From positions 1 through 36,958 of the forward strand of contig URIX01000009.1 of NCBI GenBank assembly GCA_900547975.1: a stretch of 36,958 bases of DNA, in the 5' to 3' direction. Each line of letters begins with the position of its first letter. Within the stretch, counting starts at the first letter, position 1. The stretch is from an uncultured Eubacteriales bacterium (GTDB lineage Bacteria > Bacillota > Clostridia > Christensenellales > CAG-917). Both the position numbers and the translations under genes were made by a program. Under the pieces are notes generated by a model. It did not search any database. It worked only from the letters and a program-made list of their open reading frames with translations, and was not told where the DNA came from. Positions 1 to 7,248 of this stretch are shown here, one piece after another.

Positions 1-32
1 ACGGCGGTAGGGGAAACACGTGAGGAAGGGGG
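1..32 (+). repeat. Truncated copy of the dispersed D repeat
   Basis: The first 32 bases match 21845-21876 with a single difference. Both contain GGTAGGGGAAACACGTGAGG followed by a short AG-run. The rest of this copy lies left of the window. The remainder of 33-175 is AT-rich and holds no gene; the only structure seen there is a perfect 7-bp inverted repeat (ATATTTT / AAAATAT, 139-156) just upstream of the hypB promoter, which could be an operator. Confidence 0.75.
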
Positions 33-175
33 GAAGTTTTAATTTTAATGTACGCGCCGTTCACACATGTAGAGGAAGAAAATTTCACTGAATTTGTAAA
101 ATTTGTTAAAAACGAGAAAAACCCCTCGTTTTTCAAGAATATTTTATCAAAAATATGGCAATCGATAACAAAGTA

Positions 176-204
176 TTGAAAATATAATTTTCAAGTGCTA
201 CAAT
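176..204 (+). promoter_or_regulatory. SigA-type promoter of the hyp cassette
   Basis: A -35 TTGAAA (176-181), a 17-bp spacer and a -10 TACAAT (199-204) with an extended TG (196-197) are present. Transcription should start near 212, just upstream of the first hypB. The 7-bp inverted repeat at 139-156 lies upstream of the -35. No NikR-like operator was recognised. Confidence 0.75.
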
Positions 205-226
205 AGGCGAGGAAAGAAGAAAAATT

Positions 227-901
227 ATGGATATTGTCAGAACCGTTGAACTCAAAGAAAGTATAATCAAAAACAACGACGCGGACGCGGATAAACTTCG
301 CGTCGAACTCGACGAGCAAGGCGTATATTACGTCAATGTTATGTCAGCCCCCGGAAGCGGAAAGACGACGTTGCTCGTTGCGCTCACCAACGCTTTGAAA
401 GGCAAGGTAAAGGTCGGAGTTATGGAAGCGGACATCGACGGCGACGTGGACACGTACACCGTACGCGAAGCGGGTGCAGAGGCAATCCAACTTCACACGG
501 GCGGTATGTGCCATCTCGACGCGGATATGTCGAGGCAAGGTTTCAAGGAATTCGCAACGACTTCCGACATCGTGTTTTTGGAAAATATCGGCAATCTCGT
601 ATGTCCTGCCGAGTTCGACACGGGCGCGCACCTCAAAGTCGTGTTGCTCGCGCTTCCCGAAGGGGACGACAAACCGCTCAAGTACTCGCTTATGTTCTCG
701 GTTGCGGACGCGGTCGTGTTCACGAAAACGGATACGGCAAAATATTTCGATTTCGATGTCGAAAAGTGCAAAGGATATATTCGCTCTCTCAATCCGAACG
801 CAAAGGTATTTGCGGTGTCCGCTCGCAGCGGCGAGGGCGTAAACGAATTTGCCGATTATCTCTACGGCAAGTACGAAGAGTGGAAAGAGGGCTTGAAATG
901 A
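227..901 (+). CDS. hypB: HypB nickel-insertion GTPase, copy 1
   Basis: This is a 224-residue SIMIBI-class GTPase of the HypB family, which delivers nickel to [NiFe]-hydrogenase precursors with HypA. The P-loop APGSGKTT is at residues 41-48. The family metal site is complete: Cys95-His96 (GGMCHLDAD) and Cys126 (NLVCPAEFD). The guanine-specificity motif appears as TKTD. There is no histidine-rich N-terminal nickel-storage stretch. The start has a purine-rich upstream region (GAGGAAAGAAG). It overlaps the next hypB by four bases (ATGA), so the pair is translationally coupled. The family assignment is firm; the client enzyme is unknown because no hydrogenase is encoded here. Confidence 0.93.
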   Translation: MDIVRTVELKESIIKNNDADADKLRVELDEQGVYYVNVMSAPGSGKTTLLVALTNALKGKVKVGVMEADIDGDVDTYTVREAGAEAIQLHTGGMCHLDADMSRQGFKEFATTSDIVFLENIGNLVCPAEFDTGAHLKVVLLALPEGDDKPLKYSLMFSVADAVVFTKTDTAKYFDFDVEKCKGYIRSLNPNAKVFAVSARSGEGVNEFADYLYGKYEEWKEGLK

Positions 902-1575
902 GAGTTATATCCGTAAAAGAAAGCATATTTTCAAACAACGACAAGACCGCGGACGAGATAAGAGCGACGCTCAAGGCAAAGGGAACGTTCTTGCTCAACG
1001 TGATGTCCTCACCCGGAAGCGGAAAAACGACGTTACTCACCGCATTGCTCAAAGAGTTGAAAGAAAAACTCAAAGTGGTTGCGATGGACGTTGACATCGA
1101 AACGGACGTGGACGCTCGTCGCATAGCGGACGGCGCGGGAATCGAGAGCGTGCAGATACACAACGGCGGACTTTGCCACATCGATGCGGATATGGTGAGA
1201 GAAGTCTTGTTGCAAGCAAAATTTGACGATTGCGACCTCATCGTTCTCGAAAATATCGGCAACCTCGTATGTCCTGCCGAGTTCGACACGGGCGCGCACC
1301 TCAATATGATGCTCTTGTCCGTACCCGAAGGCGATGACAAACCGCTCAAATATCCGTTGATGTTTGAAAAGTGCGACCTTATCGTCGTGACCAAAATCGA
1401 CACCCTCGAAGCGTTCGATTTTGACAAAACCGAGTTTGAAAAGAACATTTCTCGTCTGAATCCGCAAGCACAGATATATTATGTCAGCGCAAAAACGGGT
1501 GAAGGGCTTGAAATGTTTGAAAATAAGATATACAATATAATAAAGTTTTTCAAAGGAGAAAACAACAATGGCTGA
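898..1575 (+). CDS. hypB: HypB nickel-insertion GTPase, copy 2
   Basis: This is a 225-residue paralogue of the preceding gene. It has P-loop SPGSGKTT (residues 38-45), metal-site Cys93-His94 and Cys125, and a TKID guanine motif. The frame is open upstream to 508, but the start at 898 sits in the ATGA overlap with copy 1 and matches the N-terminus of copy 1 (VKESIFSNND versus LKESIIKNND), so it is preferred. Its end overlaps the oxidoreductase start by eight bases. Both copies keep all nucleotide- and metal-binding residues, so neither looks decayed. Two diverged HypBs side by side could form a heterodimer or serve different clients; this is inference. Confidence 0.92.
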   Translation: MRVISVKESIFSNNDKTADEIRATLKAKGTFLLNVMSSPGSGKTTLLTALLKELKEKLKVVAMDVDIETDVDARRIADGAGIESVQIHNGGLCHIDADMVREVLLQAKFDDCDLIVLENIGNLVCPAEFDTGAHLNMMLLSVPEGDDKPLKYPLMFEKCDLIVVTKIDTLEAFDFDKTEFEKNISRLNPQAQIYYVSAKTGEGLEMFENKIYNIIKFFKGENNNG

Positions 1576-4432
1576 GATGAGCAAAGCATTCAAACCGGAA
1601 TTTATGGGCGATCCCAATCCGAGTGAGAAAATCCTCAAACTGGCAAGGAAAGTCACCGACTGCGTCGACCACAAACTTTTGGGCGTAACCGTCAACGACC
1701 CCGAATACTGGGGACTTCGTTGCATTATGACCGATGAGATGGCAGACGTCGCACTTTCTATGAAATTGCGCACGCCGTACACCTTCGAGCAACTTTGGAA
1801 ACTCAATCCGCAATACAAAAAAGCGGAAGACTTCCAAAAGATTCTCGACGAAATGAGCCACATCGGTATCATCGAATACGATTACGGCAATCACTATGAC
1901 AAGAACGGTCCTATCAAGGGCGCAAAGAGAGAACGTCGCTACGTGCTTCCTATGTTCGTTCCAGGCTCTGCCGAATTTACGAATATGATCAAGCAACAAC
2001 TTGACGAACATCCCGAACTTGCAATGTTCTTCGAGCGTATGACCTATCTTCCCTTGACTATGGTCACCCCGATGGTGCCCCCGGGAGGCGCAGGCATCGG
2101 TATGCACGTTATCCCCGTCGAAAAAGCAATCGAGATGGAAAACGGCACTATGGACATCGAGCATATTTCCTACTGGCTCAAAAAGTATGAGGGACACCTC
2201 GGCGTAGGTATCTGCTCTTGCCGTTACGGCAGAGCCAAACTCGGCGAAGGCTGCGGCGACAGTTGTGAAGAATGGTGTATAGGTATCGGCGATATGGCGG
2301 ACTACTGCCGCGAAACCGGCAAAGGCCGCGACATCACCTACGACGAGGCTATGCAAATCCTTCGCAATGCGGAAAAGAACGGCTTTGTTCACCAAATCAC
2401 CAACATCGACGGCGAGAACAAAATCTTCGCAATCTGCAACTGCAACGTCAACATCTGCAACGCGCTTCGCACCTCGCAACTTTTCAACACCCCGAATATG
2501 TCCAGAAGCGCATACGTCGCTCGCGTAGAGAAAGACAAATGCGTCGCTTGCGGCAAGTGCGTTGAATATTGCCCCGCAGGCGCGGTCAAACTCGGTCAAA
2601 AACTTTGCACCAAGCAAGGCGAAATCAAATATCCCAAACACGAACTTCCCGACAACCTCAGTTGGGGTCCGGACAAGTGGGATGAGGATTACAGAGATAA
2701 CAACCGTATCAACTGCTACGAAACGGGTACGTCGCCGTGCAAAGCGGCTTGCCCTGCGCACATCGCAGTTCAAGGTTATATCCGCAAAGCAAAAGAGGGC
2801 AAGTACAGAGAGGCTCTCGAACTCATCAAGAAGGACAATCCGTTCCCCGCAATCTGCGGTCGCGTCTGCAACAAGCGTTGCGAGGCAGCCTGCACCAGAG
2901 GAACGATTGACGAGGCAGTGTCCATCGACGCAATCAAGAAGTTTATCGCAGAGCAAGATTTGCACGCGGAAACGAGATTCGTTCCCGAAGTCGTCATTCC
3001 GTCCAACGTTGACAAACAATGGTCTCAAAAGATAGCAATCATCGGCGCAGGCCCGGCGGGACTTTCTTGCGCATACTATCTTGCGACGAAGGGTTACAAA
3101 CCAACCGTGTTCGAAAAGAACGAAAAACTCGGCGGTATGCTTACATACGGTATTCCGTCCTACAAACTCGAAAAAGACGTCATCGAAGCGGAAATCGACG
3201 TTTTGCGTGAACTCGGCGTAGAGTTCAAGACAGGCGTCAACGTCGGCAAAGACGTCACTATCGACGAGTTGAGAAAACAAGGCTACAAAGCGTTCTACGT
3301 TGCAATCGGCTGCCAAGGCGGCAGACTTCCCGGCGTACCCGGCGAAGATGCAATCGGAACGGATATGGCTGTTTCCTTCTTGCACGACGCAACCGAAAAT
3401 CACGATAGAAAACTCAGCGGCAAGACGGTCGTTATCGGCGGCGGCAACGTTGCTGTCGACTGCGCTCGCACGGCTGTCCGTTTCGGCAGTGAAGAAGTGG
3501 GTATGTACTGCCTCGAATCGAGAGAAACTATGCCCGCAAGCAAGAATGAAATCGAAGAAACCCTCGAAGACGGCATTTCCGTCAACAACGGCTGGGGCCC
3601 GAAGGAAATCCTCAAGAACGCAGACGGCACCGTCAAAGCAGTCGTGTTCAAGAAGTGCTTGAGAGTCATCGATCCTCAAACCAAGAGATTCAGCCCCGTT
3701 TACGACGAGAACGACACAATCACCGTCGAAGCGCAACACGTCATCTTCGCAATCGGTCAAGCGATTGTCTGGGGCGACTTGCTCAAAGACACTAAGGTTG
3801 AATTCCATCACGGCAATTATCCCGTTGCGGATTCGCTCACGTATCAAACCGCAGAACCCGACATCTTCGTCGGCGGCGACGTGTACAGCGGACCCAAGTT
3901 CGCAATCGACGCAATCGAGGCGGGCAAGAACGCGGCAGTATCGCTTCATCGCTTCGTACAACCCGGTACGAGCATGACAATCGGTCGCAACCGCAGACAG
4001 TTCATCGAACTCGACAAGAACAACATCGTCATCGACAGTTACGACACCGCCGGCAGACAAGAAGCCAAAGAACTCGAAGGCGACAAACATTCGTTCAGAG
4101 ATTTGCACGGCACTCTCACCGAAGAGCAAGTCAAGATCGAAGCAGGTCGTTGCCTCGGCTGCGGCGCAAGCGTCGTTGACGAGAACAAGTGCATCGGTTG
4201 CGGCGTCTGCACCACCAAGTGCGAATTCGACGCAATTCATCTTCACAGAGAACATCCCGAATGCTCTACGATGATTCGCAGCGAAGACAAGTTCAAAGCA
4301 ATCATTCCGTACGCAATCAAACGCGGCGTGAGAATTGTGTTCGGCAAAAAGACCGCAGAAGAAAAGGCTTCCCAAAAGAAACACAAAGAAGCGGTCAAAG
4401 CGGCAAAGGCAGCAAAAAAAGCAAACAAATAA
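1568..4432 (+). CDS. Iron-sulfur/FAD/NAD(P)H oxidoreductase, GltD-like with an extra N-terminal module
   Basis: This 954-residue protein appears to be a multi-cofactor cytosolic oxidoreductase. Domains in order: an N-terminal region of about 320 residues with helices and two cysteine clusters (CSCR...CGDSCEEWC near 214-240 and CNCNVNIC near 290); a ferredoxin motif CVACGKCVEYCPAG (about 324); a GltD-type iron-sulfur domain (CKAACPAHIAVQGYI about 390, CGRVCNKRCEAAC about 429); a FAD motif GAGPAG (about 490); an NAD(P)H motif GGGNVA (about 622); and a C-terminal ferredoxin motif CIGCGVCTTKC (about 873). The tail is lysine/alanine-rich. GltD proteins are about 450-500 residues, so this is a large fusion. 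It lies between hypB and hypA with an overlap upstream and a 9-base gap downstream. The reaction is unknown. Electron transfer linked to a nickel enzyme is an inference from position. Confidence 0.85.
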   Translation: MAEMSKAFKPEFMGDPNPSEKILKLARKVTDCVDHKLLGVTVNDPEYWGLRCIMTDEMADVALSMKLRTPYTFEQLWKLNPQYKKAEDFQKILDEMSHIGIIEYDYGNHYDKNGPIKGAKRERRYVLPMFVPGSAEFTNMIKQQLDEHPELAMFFERMTYLPLTMVTPMVPPGGAGIGMHVIPVEKAIEMENGTMDIEHISYWLKKYEGHLGVGICSCRYGRAKLGEGCGDSCEEWCIGIGDMADYCRETGKGRDITYDEAMQILRNAEKNGFVHQITNIDGENKIFAICNCNVNICNALRTSQLFNTPNMSRSAYVARVEKDKCVACGKCVEYCPAGAVKLGQKLCTKQGEIKYPKHELPDNLSWGPDKWDEDYRDNNRINCYETGTSPCKAACPAHIAVQGYIRKAKEGKYREALELIKKDNPFPAICGRVCNKRCEAACTRGTIDEAVSIDAIKKFIAEQDLHAETRFVPEVVIPSNVDKQWSQKIAIIGAGPAGLSCAYYLATKGYKPTVFEKNEKLGGMLTYGIPSYKLEKDVIEAEIDVLRELGVEFKTGVNVGKDVTIDELRKQGYKAFYVAIGCQGGRLPGVPGEDAIGTDMAVSFLHDATENHDRKLSGKTVVIGGGNVAVDCARTAVRFGSEEVGMYCLESRETMPASKNEIEETLEDGISVNNGWGPKEILKNADGTVKAVVFKKCLRVIDPQTKRFSPVYDENDTITVEAQHVIFAIGQAIVWGDLLKDTKVEFHHGNYPVADSLTYQTAEPDIFVGGDVYSGPKFAIDAIEAGKNAAVSLHRFVQPGTSMTIGRNRRQFIELDKNNIVIDSYDTAGRQEAKELEGDKHSFRDLHGTLTEEQVKIEAGRCLGCGASVVDENKCIGCGVCTTKCEFDAIHLHREHPECSTMIRSEDKFKAIIPYAIKRGVRIVFGKKTAEEKASQKKHKEAVKAAKAAKKANK

Positions 4433-4441
4433 GAGGTTGAT

Positions 4442-4786
4442 ATGCACGAATTAGGCGTAGTTTTTCACATAGCCGATATGGTCCGCGACGTTGCCGTCGA
4501 AAACAAGGCAACCAAAATTCAAAAAGTCGTTATGCAAATCGGCGAAGTGTCTACAATCGTCAACGATCAACTCATCGATTGTTGGAACTGGAATGCAAAC
4601 CGCACGGATTTACTGCGCGGTTGCACTCTTGAAATCGAGCCTATCAAAGCCGTCACCTACTGCGAGGACTGCAAAAAAGAGTACCCCACCGTCGAGTATG
4701 GCAAGACCTGCCCCTATTGTGGTAGTGAACATACTTACCTTATTCGAGGGAACGAAGTGCTTGTCAAAGAAATCGCCGTAGAATAA
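4442..4786 (+). CDS. hypA: HypA hydrogenase/nickel maturation factor
   Basis: This is a 114-residue HypA, the usual size. The N-terminal MHE nickel site (His2, Glu3) is intact. The zinc site is two CxxC pairs, Cys74/Cys77 and Cys90/Cys93. HypA passes nickel to target enzymes together with HypB. It follows the flavoprotein by nine bases with a GAGG ribosome-binding site. Its stop codon TAA is the first part of the left arm of the long hairpin at 4784-4906. Family identity is firm; the recipient enzyme is not encoded in the window. Confidence 0.95.
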   Translation: MHELGVVFHIADMVRDVAVENKATKIQKVVMQIGEVSTIVNDQLIDCWNWNANRTDLLRGCTLEIEPIKAVTYCEDCKKEYPTVEYGKTCPYCGSEHTYLIRGNEVLVKEIAVE

Positions 4787-4906
4787 AGCCGCTATTGAGC
4801 GAATAACATCGTCAACGCCCCTCTGCTATCAACTCATTTACGATTAGTAAATTAGGGTTGCTATCAGAGGGGCGTTTTCTTGTTCTTCATCTCAAAATCG
4901 GCTTTA
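4784..4906. repeat. Long-hairpin element A, copy 1 (after hypA)
   Basis: This 123-bp imperfect inverted repeat begins with the hypA stop codon. The outer arms are TAAAGCCG / CGGCTTTA; complementarity extends three bases into the last codon (GAATAAAGCCG / CGGCTTTATTC, 4781-4909). The inner arms are ACGCCCCTCTG / CAGAGGGGCGT. The apex contains CAACTCATTTACG and AGTAAATTAGGGTTGC. Related copies are at 18512-18638 and 36627-36753. It may also terminate transcription in both directions. Confidence 0.85.
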
Positions 4907-4959
4907 TTCAAGAACGATAGTCTGTTATTAATCTCAATTTATGAAATAATTCGCCGCAT

Positions 4960-4982
4960 AAAAAAGCGTGCCGTTGGCACGC
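4960..4982 (-). terminator. Terminator of the TetR gene
   Basis: GCGTGCC-GTT-GGCACGC (4966-4982) directly follows the TetR stop codon and runs into a T-tract on the minus strand. Confidence 0.85.
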
Positions 4983-5537
4983 TCATTCATTCATTATCAA
5001 GAAATAATCGGTTAGGCGTTCGGGGGTGTCGGCAAAGGACGTTTCGTTCCAGTATTCCACAAGTAAAACGAAGTTTTCGATTATCGAATTGACTTTCAAG
5101 GATTTGGGCAGGTTTTTGCCCGTCACGAAATTGTTTTCGACGCAAGCGGTTGCAAACTCGGCAAGTTCGCCCCTCAGATAATTGAGGAATATGTCCTTGC
5201 TTTGAGAAAGCAAAATGGCGTGGACAAGCGTTTTTTCGTCGTGCAGGTGATAGAAGATGTGTGTTATGAAATGCTTGTAATCGAAAATCGAGGATTTTGA
5301 AAAATCGTGGCTCTTTTCTTCTGCAAGCGAGTGCGAAAAGACGTGCCCGAATATGGTCGAACATATGGATTTGAGCAATTCCTCTTTCGTTTTGTAATGC
5401 GCGTAAAACGTGCTTCTCGCAACGCCGCTTTTGTCCAACACGTCTTGGATTCTCACGTCCGCATATGCTTTTTCAAGCAAAACTTCGGCAAAAGCGTCGT
5501 AGATTTTCTCGGTTGTAGCGTTTATTTTCTTGTGCAT
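4983..5537 (-). CDS. TetR/AcrR-family transcriptional regulator
   Basis: This 184-residue protein has a typical TetR N-terminal helix-turn-helix at about residues 8-55, including VRIQDVLDKSGVARSTFYAHYKTKEELL. The helical C-terminal ligand/dimer domain is not assignable to a subfamily. The start is supported by GAGGGGCGG upstream. The gene is divergent from the ABC importer operon and is the obvious candidate to control it. The 190-bp gap carries both promoters, a near-palindrome AACATTTTGT twice (about 5600-5609 and 5629-5638), and an AAATG-TGTT-CATTT inverted repeat next to the importer -35. The inducer is unknown. Confidence 0.9.
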   Translation of the reverse strand: MHKKINATTEKIYDAFAEVLLEKAYADVRIQDVLDKSGVARSTFYAHYKTKEELLKSICSTIFGHVFSHSLAEEKSHDFSKSSIFDYKHFITHIFYHLHDEKTLVHAILLSQSKDIFLNYLRGELAEFATACVENNFVTGKNLPKSLKVNSIIENFVLLVEYWNETSFADTPERLTDYFLIMNE

Positions 5538-5566
5538 ATTCCGCCCCTCACATCTTTCTTTTCTCG

Positions 5567-5596
5567 ATTATATCAAACATCGTGTTCGCTCGTCAA
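5567..5596 (-). promoter_or_regulatory. Promoter of the TetR gene
   Basis: On the minus strand, -35 TTGACG (5591-5596) and -10 TATAAT (5567-5572) are 18 bp apart. A copy of AACATTTTGT lies immediately upstream, consistent with autoregulation. Confidence 0.65.
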
Positions 5597-5672
5597 TACA
5601 AAATGTTCTAAAAATCGGCAAAAACAAAACAAAATGTTTCGATTTGTTTGATTTATACAATTTTAACCGTAC

Positions 5673-5686
5673 AAATGTGTTCATTT
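5673..5686. promoter_or_regulatory. Candidate operator next to the importer promoter
   Basis: AAATG-TGTT-CATTT is a perfect 5-bp inverted repeat ending four bases before the importer -35. It is a candidate TetR-type operator by position and symmetry only. Confidence 0.35.
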
Positions 5687-5690
5687 TAAC

Positions 5691-5719
5691 TTGATTGCGA
5701 TTGCGTGCAATGGTATAAT
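5691..5719 (+). promoter_or_regulatory. Extended -10 promoter of the ABC importer operon
   Basis: -35 TTGATT (5691-5696), a 17-bp spacer and -10 TATAAT (5714-5719) preceded by TGG give an extended -10. The start codon ATG begins at 5727, seven bases after the -10, so the mRNA should start at or one base before the AUG. There is no room for a Shine-Dalgarno sequence or a leader riboswitch. Confidence 0.8.
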
Positions 5720-5726
5720 TTATCCT

Positions 5727-6509
5727 ATGAGCAAAGGCATTATTCAAGTTGAAAATCTTAGCGTACACGCAAGGTTTTTGCACTCGACGGAAACTATTGT
5801 CGAGGGAGTTTCGTTTTGTCTTGACGGCGGCGAAAAACTTGCGATAGTGGGCGAGTCGGGAAGCGGCAAATCTATGATTGTCAACGCGCTTACGTCCTCG
5901 CTTGCCGACAACTGTTTTGCAACGGGCAATGTTGAGTACGACGGCGTGAATTTGCTTGAAAACCGCAGTTTTGCAAAAAAACTTATGGGCAAAGTAATCG
6001 TGCTTATTCCGCAGGGCGGCGCAGAGTCGTTGAATCCTTCTCTCAAAATCAAAACTCAAATTTACGAGACTCTGAAAAGGAACGGCGCAAAACTTACGAG
6101 AGAGCAAAAGCGCGAAGCGGCGATACGCAATCTAACAAAATCGGGACTAAAAAACGCGGAAGAAATCCTTGAAAAATACCCGTTTGAAATAAGCGGCGGC
6201 GAAGCGCAAAGGGTGGTGCTTGCAATCACGCTTTGCTCGCACGCAAACCTTATCGTTGCCGACGAAGCGACGAGGGGAATCGACGGCGAAACCAAAGAAG
6301 CGTTTTGGGATTGCATACGAAACGACCTTTCGTCCGCGGCAATGGTGTTCGTCACGCACGACATTGCGGAAGCAAAAAGGTGCGACAACGTGCTTGTGCT
6401 GAAAGATGGCAAAGTGGCGGAATACGGCAAAACTCTCGACGTGTTTTCAAATTCGCAGAGCGAGTACACAAAGACGCTCGCTATGGCGAGCGAGGTGCAA
6501 GATGCTTGA
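5727..6509 (+). CDS. ABC importer ATPase, DppD/NikD-like
   Basis: This 260-residue ATPase belongs to an oligopeptide/nickel-type importer. It has Walker A GESGSGKS, signature ISGGEAQR (variant of LSGGQ), Walker B LIVADEAT and switch His in FVTHD. A TTG at 5691 in frame overlaps the -35 hexamer and cannot be the start; ATG 5727 is chosen and appears leaderless. The end overlaps the next ATPase by eight bases. It is the first gene of a six-gene unit and lies in the cytoplasm bound to the two permeases. It lacks the C-terminal oligopeptide-specific extension usual in longer DppD proteins. The substrate (peptide or nickel) cannot be read from the sequence. Confidence 0.85.
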   Translation: MSKGIIQVENLSVHARFLHSTETIVEGVSFCLDGGEKLAIVGESGSGKSMIVNALTSSLADNCFATGNVEYDGVNLLENRSFAKKLMGKVIVLIPQGGAESLNPSLKIKTQIYETLKRNGAKLTREQKREAAIRNLTKSGLKNAEEILEKYPFEISGGEAQRVVLAITLCSHANLIVADEATRGIDGETKEAFWDCIRNDLSSAAMVFVTHDIAEAKRCDNVLVLKDGKVAEYGKTLDVFSNSQSEYTKTLAMASEVQDA

Positions 6510-7227
6510 AGTAATCGACTTGTCAAAATCGTTCGTCGTGGACAATAAAAAATCAAAAACGAGTGTTTATCCTCTCAAAAACGTATCTTTAACCATAGAA
6601 AATGGCAAAAAAATAGGTTTGGTGGGAAAAAGCGGCGAGGGGAAAAGCACGCTCGCAAACATATTGTGCGGTGTAGAAAAACTCGATAGCGGAAGCGTTT
6701 TGCTTGACGGTCAAAGCCTTTTCGACGGCAAAAACAAGTACGACAAAAAGGCAGGTGTCAAAGTTCAACTCATACCGCAAAAACCCCTTCTCGCGCTCGA
6801 CCCTACGCAGCGCATAGGCAGTGCGATAAAGGAAACGCTTGTCTTTTCAAAGGCGGCAAAGAGAGGTAAGGATGCGCAAGAAAAGGCTTTGCGACTTTTC
6901 GACGTCGTAGGACTCGAACGCACGCTGTTTTCAAGGCTTCCCGTGCATTTGAGCGGCGGACAGGCACAACGCGCGGTCATAGCGCGCGCTCTCGCAACCA
7001 ATCCCCAAATTCTCGTTTGCGACGAGTCAACGTCAATGCTCGACGCGGAAACGCAAAAGAATATCGTCGAACTGCTCGATAATCTCGTGAAAGAAAGAGG
7101 CGTTTCGTTGCTTTTCATATCGCACGACGTTGCGCTCGTGAAAAACTTTTGCGACGAAACCTATCTTCTCGAAGACGGCAACATCGCAGTCACGCGTATA
7201 AATAATGAAAACAAAAGTAACAAATAA
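6502..7227 (+). CDS. ABC importer ATPase, DppF/NikE-like
   Basis: This is a 241-residue second ATPase of the importer. It has Walker A GKSGEGKS, canonical signature LSGGQAQR, Walker B ILVCDEST (Cys in place of the common Ala) and a FISHD switch. ATG 6502 overlaps the end of the preceding gene, indicating coupling; an upstream in-frame extension to 6406 lies entirely inside that gene and is rejected. Together the two ATPases energise the permeases encoded downstream. Confidence 0.87.
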   Translation: MLEVIDLSKSFVVDNKKSKTSVYPLKNVSLTIENGKKIGLVGKSGEGKSTLANILCGVEKLDSGSVLLDGQSLFDGKNKYDKKAGVKVQLIPQKPLLALDPTQRIGSAIKETLVFSKAAKRGKDAQEKALRLFDVVGLERTLFSRLPVHLSGGQAQRAVIARALATNPQILVCDESTSMLDAETQKNIVELLDNLVKERGVSLLFISHDVALVKNFCDETYLLEDGNIAVTRINNENKSNK

Positions 7228-7248
7228 TAATACTGCAGAGGAAACAAA

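Noticed and set aside
508..897. Extended N-terminus for the second HypB
   Set aside because: The upstream part lies inside the first hypB in another frame and is not HypB-like; the ATGA overlap start at 898 matches the family N-terminus.
1550..4447. A 965-codon open frame antisense to the flavoprotein gene
   Set aside because: It mirrors the codon pattern of the sense gene (frequent GAC, GTC, TTC giving open antisense frames). The sense strand has clear domains and coupled starts.
4784..4906. Integron attC site
   Set aside because: Position after a stop codon and an imperfect palindrome are suggestive, but the RYYYAAC/GTTRRRY core boxes are not in place, there is no integrase, and neighbouring genes are not cassettes.
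5538..5726. Nickel/cobalt riboswitch upstream of the importer
   Set aside because: The promoter places the transcript start at the AUG, leaving no leader RNA.
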